Part shown: positions 24,759 through 34,103 of the stretch, in pieces
Position numbering within the stretch: position 1 is the stretch's first letter
Layout: each line of letters begins with the position of its first letter
DNA from: Curtobacterium flaccumfaciens UCD-AKU
GTDB taxonomy: Bacteria > Actinomycetota > Actinomycetes > Actinomycetales > Microbacteriaceae
Direction: 5' to 3'
Assembly: GCF_000349565.1 (NCBI RefSeq)
Contig: NZ_KB714630.1
Location: 45,568 to 102,394 of the forward strand
DNA length: 56,827 bases
Notes under the pieces: model-generated
What the model was told of the DNA's origin: nothing
Database searches by the model: none
The model's input: only the letters and a program-made list of their open reading frames with translations
Made by a program: the position numbers and the translations under genes

Positions 24759-25265
24759 CTACCCGGGACGCCGGTGCGACCGGGAGACGGCGTACCGCCG
24801 GAGCCGCACTCCCTCACGCCGTTCGATCGACGACAGCACCGCGTCGTAGTGCTCCAGGACCCGGATGGACCCGGCGTTGTCATCGCGGCAGAGCACGATC
24901 ACGGGGTCGATCCCGACTCGCGAGGCGTGGGCGAGCACCTGGCCCAGCGCCCACGTCGCCACGCCGCGGCCCCGTGCTGACGGGCGGATCCCGTACCCGA
25001 CGTGGCCGAACCGGTGCACGCCGGCGGTGTCTCCCGGAGCCCGGAGTGCGATCCCGCCCAGGACACGGCCGTCCTCGACGATCCACCAGAGCGCGCCGGG
25101 CCTGGCATGCACTCGGCCGACCCAGGTGCGGAACCCGTCCTCGTCGCTGACGTCGTCGTGCGCCGTGATCCCGAACCCGTCCTCGTGCAGACCCGGCCCC
25201 CACTCGGCATGCGCTTCAGCCCACGCCTCGTACAACGCCGTCTGCGGTCGCACCAACTCGAGCAT
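24759..25265 (-). CDS. GNAT-family N-acetyltransferase
   Basis: A 168-residue acetyl-CoA-dependent acyltransferase. HVGYGIRPSARGRGVATWAL contains the acetyl-CoA pyrophosphate-binding motif RxxGxG/A, and LCRDDNAGSIRVLEHY is the conserved C-terminal GNAT segment. The N-terminal part (ELVRPQTALYEAWAEAHAEWG) resembles small-molecule or RimL-like members. No target is visible. The ATG at 25265 is preceded by GATACT five bases upstream and has no ribosome site, suggesting a leaderless transcript. A TTG two codons earlier is an alternative start. Confidence 0.85.
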   Translation of the reverse strand: MLELVRPQTALYEAWAEAHAEWGPGLHEDGFGITAHDDVSDEDGFRTWVGRVHARPGALWWIVEDGRVLGGIALRAPGDTAGVHRFGHVGYGIRPSARGRGVATWALGQVLAHASRVGIDPVIVLCRDDNAGSIRVLEHYDAVLSSIERREGVRLRRYAVSRSHRRPG

Positions 25266-25282
25266 GTCCAAGTATCACAAGG

Positions 25283-25690
25283 ATGCGGGTCGGTCGCGAG
25301 GCCCTCGTGGAGATCGCGTCGAGGACGGTCCCGTCGGATCACCATCGGGCCGTGGCTGGAACAGGTCTGCTCGCAGTGAGCATCGCGGTCTTGCTGGGCA
25401 CCGTCGCGATCGTCCTGTGGCGCGTGCGGAACCCGGCCTGGGTGCGTGACGCTCGGCTCGCCCAGAACGCCAGTCCCGTGTCCAGTCTGCTCATGCTCGC
25501 CTTCGGTGCAGTCGTGACGACGCTCGTCCTCGTCCTCGGGGTCTTCTGGGTCGGGACCGGGCACGGCGTCGTCGGGTGGGCGATGGTCGGTCTCGCAGCG
25601 ACCGGGCTCTCGCACGTCTGGGTCGGTGTGTGGATCCGACGGCAGCCGCTCCCGCAGCCGCGCGCGACCCGCACCCGCCGTGACCCGTAG
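25283..25690 (+). CDS. Small membrane protein, three predicted helices
   Basis: Up to 135 residues with three hydrophobic segments (about 25-47, 65-90 and 95-118) and a basic C-terminal tail. No family is recognised. The first 20 residues are charged and not conserved in character, and a GTG at 25352 would give a shorter protein starting right at the first helix, so the start is uncertain. It diverges from the GNAT gene and is convergent with the cysteine desulfurase gene. Confidence 0.5.
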   Translation: MRVGREALVEIASRTVPSDHHRAVAGTGLLAVSIAVLLGTVAIVLWRVRNPAWVRDARLAQNASPVSSLLMLAFGAVVTTLVLVLGVFWVGTGHGVVGWAMVGLAATGLSHVWVGVWIRRQPLPQPRATRTRRDP

Positions 25691-25775
25691 AGTCGCGAGG
25701 CTCTCGACGTCAGGATCAGAACGATGTCCAGCACCGCAACCGTGCCCCGTGGCATCCAGCCCGACGGAAGAGGCC

Positions 25776-26963
25776 CTACCGCCCGAGCAGCGGCTCCCGC
25801 GACGCCATCCCCGCGGCACCGGCCCGCGCGACCGCATCCGGCAGCGCAGCCAGGAACGCGTCGACGTCGGCGTCGGTCGTCGTGTGCCCGAGTGTGATCC
25901 GGAGCGCACCGCGGGCGTCCTGCTCCGACAGCCCCATCGCGAGCAGCACGTGCGACGCCTCGGGCACCCCGGCCTGGCACGCCGATCCGGTCGACACCGC
26001 GACCCCGGCGGCGTCGAGCAGGAACAGGAGCGAATCGCCCTCGCACCCGGGGAACGTGAAGTGCGCGTTGCCCGGCAGCCGGTCGACGGGGTCCCCCATC
26101 AGCACGGCTGACGGGACGGCCGCACGCACCCCGGCGACCAGGCGGTCCCGCAGGGCGGCGAGCGCCGGGTGCGGCATCGGCTCGGCGACCACCGCGCCGG
26201 CCGCCACGCCGAAGGCCGCAGCCGCAGGGGCGTCCTGCGTGCCGCTCCGCACCTGCCGCTGCTGCCCACCACCGTGGATGAGGGGTTCGACGGTCGCCTT
26301 CCGTCCGAGCACGAGCGCACCGATGCCGACGGGCCCGCCGATCTTGTGGGCGGAGACGCTGAGGGCGTCGAGGCCGGACGCCGCGAACGACACGGGCACC
26401 TGGCCGTAGGCGGCGACCGCGTCGCTGTGCACGGGCACGCCGGCGGCGTGCCCGAGTTCGACGATCCGTGACACGGGCTGGATGGTGCCCACCTCGTTGT
26501 TCGCCCACAGGAACGTGACCAGGGCGACGTCCGAGGCGTCGGCGAGCCGCGCCTCCAGTCCGGCGAGGTCGACGCGACCCTGCGCGTCCAACGGGACCAC
26601 GTCGACGACGGCCCCCTCGTGCGTCTCCAACCAGGTCAGGGTGTCGACGGTGGCGTGGTGCTCGCCGCCCGGGACGACGATGCGGGGCCGCTGACGGTCA
26701 CGCTGGCGAGCCCAGAACAGGCCCTTCACGGCGAGGTTGATGCTCTCGGTACCGCCGGAGGTGAACACGACCTCGACCGGGTCGGCGTCGAGCGAGCGCG
26801 CGACGGCGGCGCGGCCGTCCTCGAGCAGCATCTTCGCGCGCTGACCGGCGCTGTGGATGGACGACGGGTTGCCGACGGTGCCCAGGGCATCGGTGAAGGC
26901 GGCGAGCGCCTCCGGCAGGATCGGCGTCGTCGCGGCGTGGTCGAGGTAGACCGACAAATGCAC
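25776..26963 (-). CDS. Cysteine desulfurase (NifS/IscS-like)
   Basis: A 395-residue PLP enzyme that removes sulfur from cysteine for Fe-S clusters or tRNA thiolation. YLDHAATTP opens the fold, the PLP lysine is K207 in SVSAHKIGGP, and the sulfur-carrying cysteine is C329 in STGSACQAG. In HSDAVAAYGQ (179-188) Ala occupies position 184, where IscS/NifS enzymes usually have the Gln that contacts PLP, which is odd. The start is uncertain: GTG at 26963 overlaps the AGGGGG site, and a TTG two codons later has better spacing. It diverges from glgX across 54 nt. No iscU or mnmA neighbour is seen. Confidence 0.9.
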   Translation of the reverse strand: MHLSVYLDHAATTPILPEALAAFTDALGTVGNPSSIHSAGQRAKMLLEDGRAAVARSLDADPVEVVFTSGGTESINLAVKGLFWARQRDRQRPRIVVPGGEHHATVDTLTWLETHEGAVVDVVPLDAQGRVDLAGLEARLADASDVALVTFLWANNEVGTIQPVSRIVELGHAAGVPVHSDAVAAYGQVPVSFAASGLDALSVSAHKIGGPVGIGALVLGRKATVEPLIHGGGQQRQVRSGTQDAPAAAAFGVAAGAVVAEPMPHPALAALRDRLVAGVRAAVPSAVLMGDPVDRLPGNAHFTFPGCEGDSLLFLLDAAGVAVSTGSACQAGVPEASHVLLAMGLSEQDARGALRITLGHTTTDADVDAFLAALPDAVARAGAAGMASREPLLGR

Positions 26964-26984
26964 CCCCTGGATCGAGCAGTGTCC

Positions 26985-27010
26985 AGGATACGCGCCGGTC
27001 CTCGTACCCT
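26985..27010. promoter_or_regulatory. Divergent -10 elements between cysteine desulfurase and glgX
   Basis: TATCCT on the minus strand (26990-26985) can serve the desulfurase gene. TACCCT on the plus strand (27005-27010) ends six bases before the glgX GTG, the spacing expected for a leaderless mRNA. Confidence 0.45.
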
Positions 27011-27016
27011 TGTCGC

Positions 27017-29134
27017 GTGCACGAGACAGCGATCGACCTGACGCCGGGGTTCTCCCTGGGCGGGACCGTCCCCCGGTTCACCCTGCGGTCCGCGACGGCG
27101 ACGGGCGTCGTCCTGGTCGTGACGAGCGCGGGAAGCGCCGACGGCGCGGACGGGACCGACCGCTCCGACGGCTCCGAGGGCCGGCCGACCCGACACCCGC
27201 TCGAGCGCGTGCCGGACACGGACGTGTGGACCGGCGAGGTCCCCGGGGTCGTGCCCGGCGACCGGTACCACCTGCTCGTCGACGGCCCGGTCGGCCCGCG
27301 GCACGAGTTCGACCCGACGCGTCCGCTGCTCGACCCGTACGCGCGGGGCATCCTGCCGACGGGGAACGACGAAGCAGCCGGCCCGCGCTGGACCAGCGTC
27401 GTCGTCGACGACGCCTTCGACTGGGGCGGCGTCGTGAAGCCGCAGGTCCCGCTCGACCGCGCCGTCGTCTACGAGGCGAACGTCCGCACCCTGACGGCAG
27501 CGAACCCGCACCTGCCGGAACACCTGCGCGGCACGTACGCCGGGGTCGCACACGAGAGCACGATCGCGCACCTGCACCGCATCGGCGTCACCACGCTCGA
27601 GCTGCTGCCCGTGCAGGCCTTCGACACCGAGCGGTGGCTCCGCGACGCCGGCCGGCAGAACGCCTGGGGCTACAACACGCTCGGGTTCTTCGCCCCGCAC
27701 GCCGCGCACGCCTCGGCACCGGCCCGGCAGCAGGGTGCCGACGCCGTCCTGCGCGAGTTCAAGGGCATGGTCCGGCTGCTGCACGAGGCCGGCATCCAGG
27801 TCGTCCTCGACGTCGTCTACAACCACACCGCGGAAGAGGGCCTGGGTGGCCCGACGACGAGCCTGCGCGGCATCGACGGTGCGAACCGGTACCGCTGGGC
27901 GCACTCCGCCTCGCCGTACCGGGACGGCTACTACGACACCACCGGGTGCGGGAACACGCTCGACACCTCGGTCGAGGCGACCGCGGACCTCATCGTCGAC
28001 AGCCTGGTGTACTGGGCGCGCGAGGTGCAGGTCGACGGCTTCCGCTTCGACCTGATGGCCGCCCTGGCCCGCGACGGCGAGCACCGGTTCGACCCGTCGC
28101 ACCCACTGCTCGAACGCATCCGGAACCACCCCGACCTGCAGGACACCCTGGTGGTCGCCGAGCCGTGGGACGTCGGCCCCGACGGCTGGAAGACCGGGGC
28201 GTTCGGTGCGGCCGGGGACCGCACGAGCGAGTGGAACGACGGCTTCCGGAACACGGTCAGGCAGTTCTGGCTCACCGACATCGCCGAGGAGCGCCGCACC
28301 GGCCTGCCGCAGACCGGCATCGGCCAGCTGGCTGAAGCGTTGTCGGGGTCGAGGAGTGTCTTCGGCGCCGACCGCGGCCCGCTGGCGAGCGTCAACTTCG
28401 TCACCGCGCACGACGGCTTCACCCTGCTCGACCTGGTGTCGTACGACGGCAAGCACAACGAGGCCAACGGCGAGGACAACCGCGACGGCTCGAACGACAA
28501 CCGCTCGTTCAACCACGGCATCGAGGGCGACACCGCCGACCGGGGGGTCCGCGCCGCGCGTGGCCGGTCGATGCGCAACATGGTGGCGACGCTCATGCTG
28601 TCCGCCGGGGTGCCGATGCTCACCGCCGGCGACGAGCGGAGCCGCACCCAGCACGGCAACAACAACGCCTACGTGGTGTCCGACGACCTGACCCCGGTCG
28701 ACTGGTCCGACGACGAGGACGCCGAGACGATGACCGAGGCCGTCGCCGCGCTGGCCCGGTTCCGGCAGGCGCACCCGTCACTCCGGCCCACCCGCTTCGG
28801 CGTCGAGGGCCAGGAGACGCCGGGGGCCTCGCGGATGTCCTGGTACGGACCGGACGGGCACGCGATGACGATCGAGGGCTGGGACCAGCCGGTGCACCGC
28901 GCCCTGCAGTACTTCGTCGAGTCGACACCGGAGCACGAGCCCTTCGACCGCGTCCTGGTGGTCGTGCACGGCAGCGGCCGTACCCGCGACCTGACCCTGC
29001 CGGTGCGCGAGGACGTCCTCGGGTACCGCCTGGCCTGGTCGAGCGAGAAGCACCGAGACCACGAGCGCCTCCGTCCCGCCGGGCAGGTCTTCACCGCCTA
29101 CGGCCCCGGCATCCACCTGTTCGAGGTGGCGTAG
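27017..29134 (+). CDS. glgX: Glycogen debranching enzyme GlgX (isoamylase type)
   Basis: A 705-residue GH13 enzyme that hydrolyses alpha-1,6 branches of glycogen or alpha-glucan. An N-terminal CBM48-like domain (about 1-130) precedes the barrel. Catalytic regions are visible: VVLDVVYNHTAEEG, DGFRFDLM with the nucleophile Asp 345, VVAEPWD with Glu 382, and FVTAHDGFTLLDLVSY. NEANGEDNRDGSNDN is a GlgX hallmark. The GTG start is used because TACCCT lies six bases upstream and there is no ribosome site. It begins the run glgX, glgE, glgB, although a palindrome and 174 nt separate it from glgE. Confidence 0.94.
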   Translation: MHETAIDLTPGFSLGGTVPRFTLRSATATGVVLVVTSAGSADGADGTDRSDGSEGRPTRHPLERVPDTDVWTGEVPGVVPGDRYHLLVDGPVGPRHEFDPTRPLLDPYARGILPTGNDEAAGPRWTSVVVDDAFDWGGVVKPQVPLDRAVVYEANVRTLTAANPHLPEHLRGTYAGVAHESTIAHLHRIGVTTLELLPVQAFDTERWLRDAGRQNAWGYNTLGFFAPHAAHASAPARQQGADAVLREFKGMVRLLHEAGIQVVLDVVYNHTAEEGLGGPTTSLRGIDGANRYRWAHSASPYRDGYYDTTGCGNTLDTSVEATADLIVDSLVYWAREVQVDGFRFDLMAALARDGEHRFDPSHPLLERIRNHPDLQDTLVVAEPWDVGPDGWKTGAFGAAGDRTSEWNDGFRNTVRQFWLTDIAEERRTGLPQTGIGQLAEALSGSRSVFGADRGPLASVNFVTAHDGFTLLDLVSYDGKHNEANGEDNRDGSNDNRSFNHGIEGDTADRGVRAARGRSMRNMVATLMLSAGVPMLTAGDERSRTQHGNNNAYVVSDDLTPVDWSDDEDAETMTEAVAALARFRQAHPSLRPTRFGVEGQETPGASRMSWYGPDGHAMTIEGWDQPVHRALQYFVESTPEHEPFDRVLVVVHGSGRTRDLTLPVREDVLGYRLAWSSEKHRDHERLRPAGQVFTAYGPGIHLFEVA

Positions 29135-29180
29135 CGCGAGCAGGCGGGTGCGGCCGGGCACAGCGACCGTCAGGCGGACG

Positions 29181-29212
29181 GGAGGCTCGTGGCGGCCCCG
29201 CCACGGGCCTTG
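29181..29212. repeat. Intergenic palindrome family, variant copy after glgX
   Basis: GGCTCGTGGCGG pairs with CCGCCACGGGCC (one G-T pair) inside GGAGGC-type arms, followed by GCGTCCGG. The outer arms and the GTCCG tail match the other family members, but the core differs (GTGGCGG rather than CCAGCTGG). It lies 46 nt after the glgX stop and may end its transcript. Confidence 0.55.
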
Positions 29213-29295
29213 CGTCCGGTCCTCCACAGGGTCCACGGCGCGCCCGGCCCCTCCACAGTGGGTGGAATCCGGGGAACGCGGAGCCGCCCGCCGGG

Positions 29296-29301
29296 TAGCG
29301 T
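29296..29301 (+). promoter_or_regulatory. -10 element for glgE; leaderless start
   Basis: TAGCGT ends seven bases before the glgE GTG at 29309. There is no ribosome site between them, so a leaderless glgE-glgB transcript is likely. Confidence 0.45.
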
Positions 29302-29308
29302 CGCTTCC

Positions 29309-31309
29309 GTGGCCACCGCAGACCGACCCCGACGCCCGAAGATCGGGCGCATCCCGATCACCGAGCTCGCCCCGAGGACGCCGAACGGCTTCCCCGGCAA
29401 GGCATTCGACGGCGAGGTGATCACGTTCGGTGCGACCGTCTTCCGAGAAGGACACGGCATCATCGGCGCCGACCTCGTCCTCGAACGCCCAGACGGTGGA
29501 ACACGCACCGTCCCCATGACCCTCGGTGCCCCCGGCACCGACCGCTACGACGCCACGGTGCAGGTCGACCACGTCGGCGTCTGGACCTGGCACGTCGAGT
29601 CGTACTCCGACGACTGGGCGAGCTGGCTGCACGGCGCACGCCTGAAGATCGCAGCCGGCGTCGACACCGAGGCGACGCTGCTCGACGGCGCCGTGCTGCT
29701 CGACCGGCTGGCCGACGAGACCGGCTCCCCCGCCGCCACACGCGCCGCCGCACGGGTCCGCGACACCGACCTCGACCCGGCGGAACGCCTGGCCGCCGTC
29801 GACGACCCGCGCATCGTCGCCGAGGTCGAGGAAGCCCCCCTCACCTCGCTCCGCACGCACTCCGCCACCCAGCTGCTCGACGTCGAACGCACCCGCGCCG
29901 GCGTCGGCGCCTGGTACGAGTTCTTCCCCCGCTCCGAAGGCGCGAAGAAGAACCCCGACGGCTCCTGGAAGAGCGGTGACTTCCGCACCGCGGCCCGCCG
30001 CCTGCCCGCCGTCGCCCGGATGGGCTTCGACGTCATCTACCTGCCGCCGATCCACCCCATCGGCACCACCGCCCGCAAGGGGCCGAACAACACGCTCACG
30101 CCCGGGCCGAACGACCCCGGCAGCCCCTGGGCGATCGGCTCCCCCGAAGGCGGGCACGACGCGATCCACCCCGACCTCGGCACCGAGGACGACTTCCGCG
30201 ACTTCGTCGAGACGGCGAAGAACACCGGCATGGAAGTCGCGCTCGACTTCGCGCTCCAGTGCTCCCCCGACCACCCCTGGGTCACCCAGCACCCGGAGTG
30301 GTTCACGCAGCGCGCCGACGGCTCCATCGCGACCGCCGAGAACCCGCCGAAGCGCTACCAGGACATCTACCCGATCCAGTTCGACACCGACCCCGAGGGC
30401 CTGGTCACCGAGGTCGAGCGCGTCCTGCGCCACTGGATCGCCTTCGGCATCCGCATCTTCCGCGTCGACAACCCGCACACCAAGCCGCTGTGGTTCTGGG
30501 AACGGGTCATCCGTGAGATCCGCGACGAGCACCCCGACACCGTGTTCCTGGCCGAGGCGTTCACCCGCCCGGCGATGATGCGCGCGCTCGCCGAAGCCGG
30601 GTTCCAGCAGTCGTACTCGTACTTCACCTGGCGCAACACCAAGGACGAGATCGAGGACTACTTCACCGAGCTCTCGCACGAGACGAGCGACTACCTGCGC
30701 CCGAACCTCTTCGTGAACACCCCCGACATCCTCACCGAGTACCTGCAGTTCGGCGGCCGAGCCGGCTACAAGGTGCGTGCGGCGCTCGCCGCCACCGGTG
30801 CGCCGACGTGGGGCATGTACGCCGGGTACGAGCTGTTCGAGGACGTCGCACGACCGGGCTCCGAAGAGAACATCGACAACGAGAAGTACGAGTACAAGCC
30901 GCGCGACTTCGCACTGGCCGAGGCCGAGGGCGCGTCCCTCGCCCCGTACGTCACGATGCTCAACCGGTTCCGGGCGGCGCACCCCGCGCTGCGACAGCTG
31001 CGGAACCTGCACGTGCACGCCGCTGACGACCCGGCGATCGTCGTCTACTCGAAGCACCTCTCGGGTGACTTCATCCGGTCGGGTCGGCCCGACACGGTGA
31101 TCGTCGTCGCCAACGTCGACCCGCACTCCGCCCGTGAGACCACCGTGCACCTGGACCTCGCCGCACTCGGTCTGCCGACCGAGGGCCTGTTCGACGTCCG
31201 TGACGTCGTGACCGGTCAGCGCTGGACCTGGGGCGCGTCGAACTACGTCCGCCTGGACGCGTTCCAGGAGCCCGTGCACCTGCTCGTCGTGGAAGGACCC
31301 CACCGATGA
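29309..31309 (+). CDS. glgE: Alpha-1,4-glucan:maltose-1-phosphate maltosyltransferase GlgE
   Basis: A 666-residue GH13_3 enzyme that transfers maltose from maltose-1-phosphate to alpha-1,4-glucan, the key step of the actinobacterial GlgE pathway. The N-terminal domain ([22 protein letters not shown]) and the long helical insert before [13 protein letters not shown] are typical. Catalytic residues are Asp 387 in [16 protein letters not shown] and Glu 416 in [30 protein letters not shown] forms the donor-site loop. The GTG at 29309 was chosen over upstream codons because those translate to Pro/Arg-rich non-conserved sequence and because TAGCGT lies just before it. It overlaps glgB by four bases. 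Confidence 0.95.
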   Translation: MATADRPRRPKIGRIPITELAPRTPNGFPGKAFDGEVITFGATVFREGHGIIGADLVLERPDGGTRTVPMTLGAPGTDRYDATVQVDHVGVWTWHVESYSDDWASWLHGARLKIAAGVDTEATLLDGAVLLDRLADETGSPAATRAAARVRDTDLDPAERLAAVDDPRIVAEVEEAPLTSLRTHSATQLLDVERTRAGVGAWYEFFPRSEGAKKNPDGSWKSGDFRTAARRLPAVARMGFDVIYLPPIHPIGTTARKGPNNTLTPGPNDPGSPWAIGSPEGGHDAIHPDLGTEDDFRDFVETAKNTGMEVALDFALQCSPDHPWVTQHPEWFTQRADGSIATAENPPKRYQDIYPIQFDTDPEGLVTEVERVLRHWIAFGIRIFRVDNPHTKPLWFWERVIREIRDEHPDTVFLAEAFTRPAMMRALAEAGFQQSYSYFTWRNTKDEIEDYFTELSHETSDYLRPNLFVNTPDILTEYLQFGGRAGYKVRAALAATGAPTWGMYAGYELFEDVARPGSEENIDNEKYEYKPRDFALAEAEGASLAPYVTMLNRFRAAHPALRQLRNLHVHAADDPAIVVYSKHLSGDFIRSGRPDTVIVVANVDPHSARETTVHLDLAALGLPTEGLFDVRDVVTGQRWTWGASNYVRLDAFQEPVHLLVVEGPHR

Positions 31310-33870
31310 CCCCCGAACCGACCGACCCCACGAAGCGCGGACCGGCCGTGCCGCCGGTACCGCCTCCGCCGCCGGCCGTGCCGCGCTACGAGCCGAAGGT
31401 GTCCGCTCCCGCCGAGGACCTGCCCGGTGCCCCTCCGGCCGAGCGCGAGGCGCCCGACCGCGGCGTGGCGGAGTCCGCGACGCTCGCCGGACACCCCGCC
31501 GACCCGACGCACCCGCGGCAGCCGTCCGTGGCGGCAGCCTCGTCGTCGGACGACCCGCAGGCCCCGACCGGAGGCTCGGCACCGGTCGTCCGTCCGGCGT
31601 CCGTCGACGCCCCGGTCGCCCCCGGCGCCGCTGCCGCCTCCCCGGCTCCGGCCGATGCCCCGGCCCCGGCCGTCGGCACTGCCGGTGCCGCCACGGACCC
31701 GCGCCCGGCACCGATCGAGGACTGGCTGCGCCTGCAGGTGGCCGAGGGCCGGTGGTCCCAGCCGCACGACGTGCTCGGCCCGCACCCCGTCGACGGCGGC
31801 ACGAGCGTCCGCGTCGTCCGCCACCTGGCCCGCGCGGTGCGACTCGTCCGCCCCGACGGCGACGACATCGAGCTCACGCACGAGGGCGACGGGCTCTGGG
31901 CCGGCGCCACGGCCGACACCCTCGGTCGGTACCGCGTCGAGTCGGAGTACGACTACGACGCGTCGACGGACGAGGACGACGCCACCTGGACCACCGACGA
32001 CGCGTACCGGTTCGCCCCGACGCTCGGCGAGCTCGACCTGCACTTGTTCGGCGAAGGCCGCGACGAGCAGCTCTGGCAGCACCTCGGTGCACACGCCCGC
32101 ACGGTCGACGGGGTCGACGGGGTCGCGTTCGCCGTCTGGGCACCGCGCGCCACCGCGGTGCGTGTCATCGGGGACTTCGAGGGCTGGGAAGGCCGCACCA
32201 CCGCGATGCGCCGTCTGAGCGACCTCGGTGTCTGGGAACTCTTCTGGCCCGGTGCCGTCGTCGGCCAGCGCTACAAGTTCCAGATCCTCACCGACTCCGG
32301 CTGGGTGGAGCGGGCCGACCCGTTCGCCCGCGAAGCCGAGATCGCGCCGGCGACGGCCTCCGTCATCACCGAGTCCACGTACACGTGGTCCGAGGGCGAC
32401 GCCGCGTGGATGGAGCGCCGTGCGCAGACCACCACGCACGACGCCCCCATGAGCGTCTACGAGGTGCACCTCGGCTCGTGGCGCCCCGGCCTGTCGTACC
32501 GCGAGGTCGCCGACCAGCTCATCGGGCACATGGAGTACACCGGCTTCACGCACGTGGAGTTCCTGCCGCTCTCCGAGCACCCGTTCGGTGGCTCGTGGGG
32601 CTACCAGGTCACCGGGTACTACGCCCCGACCGCACGCTTCGGTTCACCGGACGACCTGCGCTACCTGATCGACCGCCTGCACTCCGCGGGCATCGGCGTG
32701 ATCATGGACTGGGTCCCCGGGCACTTCCCGAAGGACGAGTGGGCGCTCGGCCGCTTCGACGGCTACGCCCTGTTCGAGCACCCCGACCCCCGCCGCGGTG
32801 AGCAGCTCGACTGGGGCACCTACGTCTTCGACTTCGGGCAGCCGCAGGTCCGCAACTTCCTGGTCGCGAACGCGCTGTACTGGCTCGAGGAGTTCCACAT
32901 CGACGGTCTGCGCGTCGACGCGGTGGCGTCGATGCTGTACCTCGACTACTCCCGCACCGACTGGCTGCCGAACATCCACGGTGGGCGCGAGAACCTCGAC
33001 GCGATCGCCTTCCTGCAGGAGACGAACGCGACGGCGTACAAGCGGTACCCCGGCATCGTGATGATCGCGGAGGAGAGCACCTCGTGGCCGGGGGTGACCC
33101 AGCCGACGAGCGCCGGTGGGCTCGGCTTCGGGCAGAAGTGGAACATGGGCTGGATGCACGACTCGCTCGAGTACGTGCAGCGCGACCCCGCCTACCGCAG
33201 CTACCACCACGACGAGATCACGTTCTCGTTCGTCTACGCGTTCAGCGAGCAGTTCACCCTGCCGATCAGCCACGACGAGGTCGTGCACGGCAAGGGCTCC
33301 CTGTACGGCAAGATGCCCGGCGACGAGTGGCAGAAGCTCGCGAACGTGCGCGCCTACCTGGCGTTCATGTGGGCGCACCCCGGCAAGCAGCTGCTCTTCA
33401 TGGGCCAGGAGTTCGCGCAGCCCGCGGAGTGGTCCGAGGCGAAGGGCCTCGACTGGTGGCTCCTCGACCAGCCCGGCCACCGCGGCGTGCAGGACCTCGT
33501 CGCCGAACTCAACCGCGTCTACAAGGACTCCCCGGCGCTCTGGACCCACGACTCGACGGCCGACGGCTTCGAGTGGCTCGAGGGCGGCGACGCACCGCAC
33601 TCGACCCTCGGGTTCCTGCGGAAGGACGGCGACGACCGCGTCGCGGTGTTCGTCAACTTCTCCGGCGTCCCGGTGGAGCGTCGCTTCGGGCTGCCGACCG
33701 CGGGCGAGTGGCACGAGGTGCTCAACACCGACGCGGCCGAGTACGGCGGCTCCGGAGTCGGCAACCTCGGCGTCGTCACCGCCGAGGACACCCCGTGGGC
33801 GGGCCGCCCGGCCTCAGCGCACGTCGTGGTCCCGCCGCTCGGCGCCGTCTGGCTGAAGCTGGCCCCGTAA
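31306..33870 (+). CDS. glgB: 1,4-alpha-glucan branching enzyme GlgB
   Basis: An 854-residue branching enzyme. Residues 1 to about 130 are a Pro/Ala-rich low-complexity extension not needed for the fold. Then come an N1 domain ([24 protein letters not shown]), CBM48 ([20 protein letters not shown]) and the GH13 barrel. The catalytic nucleophile is Asp 538 in [14 protein letters not shown] and the acid is in the AEEST segment (Glu 589/590). [10 protein letters not shown] and [11 protein letters not shown] are further family blocks. Together with GlgE it builds branched alpha-glucan, and GlgX trims branches. The ATG overlaps the glgE stop (ATGA), so the two are co-translated. Confidence 0.95.
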   Translation: MTPEPTDPTKRGPAVPPVPPPPPAVPRYEPKVSAPAEDLPGAPPAEREAPDRGVAESATLAGHPADPTHPRQPSVAAASSSDDPQAPTGGSAPVVRPASVDAPVAPGAAAASPAPADAPAPAVGTAGAATDPRPAPIEDWLRLQVAEGRWSQPHDVLGPHPVDGGTSVRVVRHLARAVRLVRPDGDDIELTHEGDGLWAGATADTLGRYRVESEYDYDASTDEDDATWTTDDAYRFAPTLGELDLHLFGEGRDEQLWQHLGAHARTVDGVDGVAFAVWAPRATAVRVIGDFEGWEGRTTAMRRLSDLGVWELFWPGAVVGQRYKFQILTDSGWVERADPFAREAEIAPATASVITESTYTWSEGDAAWMERRAQTTTHDAPMSVYEVHLGSWRPGLSYREVADQLIGHMEYTGFTHVEFLPLSEHPFGGSWGYQVTGYYAPTARFGSPDDLRYLIDRLHSAGIGVIMDWVPGHFPKDEWALGRFDGYALFEHPDPRRGEQLDWGTYVFDFGQPQVRNFLVANALYWLEEFHIDGLRVDAVASMLYLDYSRTDWLPNIHGGRENLDAIAFLQETNATAYKRYPGIVMIAEESTSWPGVTQPTSAGGLGFGQKWNMGWMHDSLEYVQRDPAYRSYHHDEITFSFVYAFSEQFTLPISHDEVVHGKGSLYGKMPGDEWQKLANVRAYLAFMWAHPGKQLLFMGQEFAQPAEWSEAKGLDWWLLDQPGHRGVQDLVAELNRVYKDSPALWTHDSTADGFEWLEGGDAPHSTLGFLRKDGDDRVAVFVNFSGVPVERRFGLPTAGEWHEVLNTDAAEYGGSGVGNLGVVTAEDTPWAGRPASAHVVVPPLGAVWLKLAP

Positions 33871-33903
33871 CCCGGCCCACGTCCAGGACGCGACCGACCG
33901 ACC

Positions 33904-33943
33904 GACGGGAGGCCCGGTGCCAGCTGGCACCGGGCCTCCCGTC
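33904..33943. repeat. Intergenic palindrome family, copy 2 (perfect 40 bp)
   Basis: Perfect palindrome centred at 33923/33924. The left arm is GACGGGAGGCCCGGTGCCAG and the right arm is its exact complement. Compared with copy 1 at 4830, an A-T pair is replaced by a G-C pair on both arms, so the stem is conserved. It lies 33 nt after the glgB stop and is followed by TGTCGCG. Confidence 0.85.
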
Positions 33944-33976
33944 TGTCGCGTTGCGGGTCCGGGCGGTCCTGCTCGA

Positions 33977-34020
33977 GACGCCGTCGTGTCCTCGCGACGC
34001 CGTCGTGTCCTCGCGACGCC
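33977..34020. repeat. Tandem 19-bp direct repeats
   Basis: The unit GACGCCGTCGTGTCCTCGC occurs at 33977-33995 and again at 33996-34014, followed by a partial third copy (GACGCC). It is noncoding, between the glgB palindrome and the convergent terminator. Confidence 0.8.
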
Positions 34021-34026
34021 GCGGAA

Positions 34027-34064
34027 ACGCCGAGACGCCGCCGGATCCGGCGGCGTCTCGGCGT
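34027..34064. terminator. 38-bp perfect palindrome between convergent glgB and thioredoxin-like gene
   Basis: The left arm ACGCCGAGACGCCGCCGGA (34027-34045) is followed directly by its exact complement. As a symmetric stem between converging genes it could end transcription from both sides. There is no T-tract. Confidence 0.6.
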
Positions 34065-34103
34065 GACGACGGCGTCTGCTGCGCCGCACGGACCCGGCAG
34101 GGG

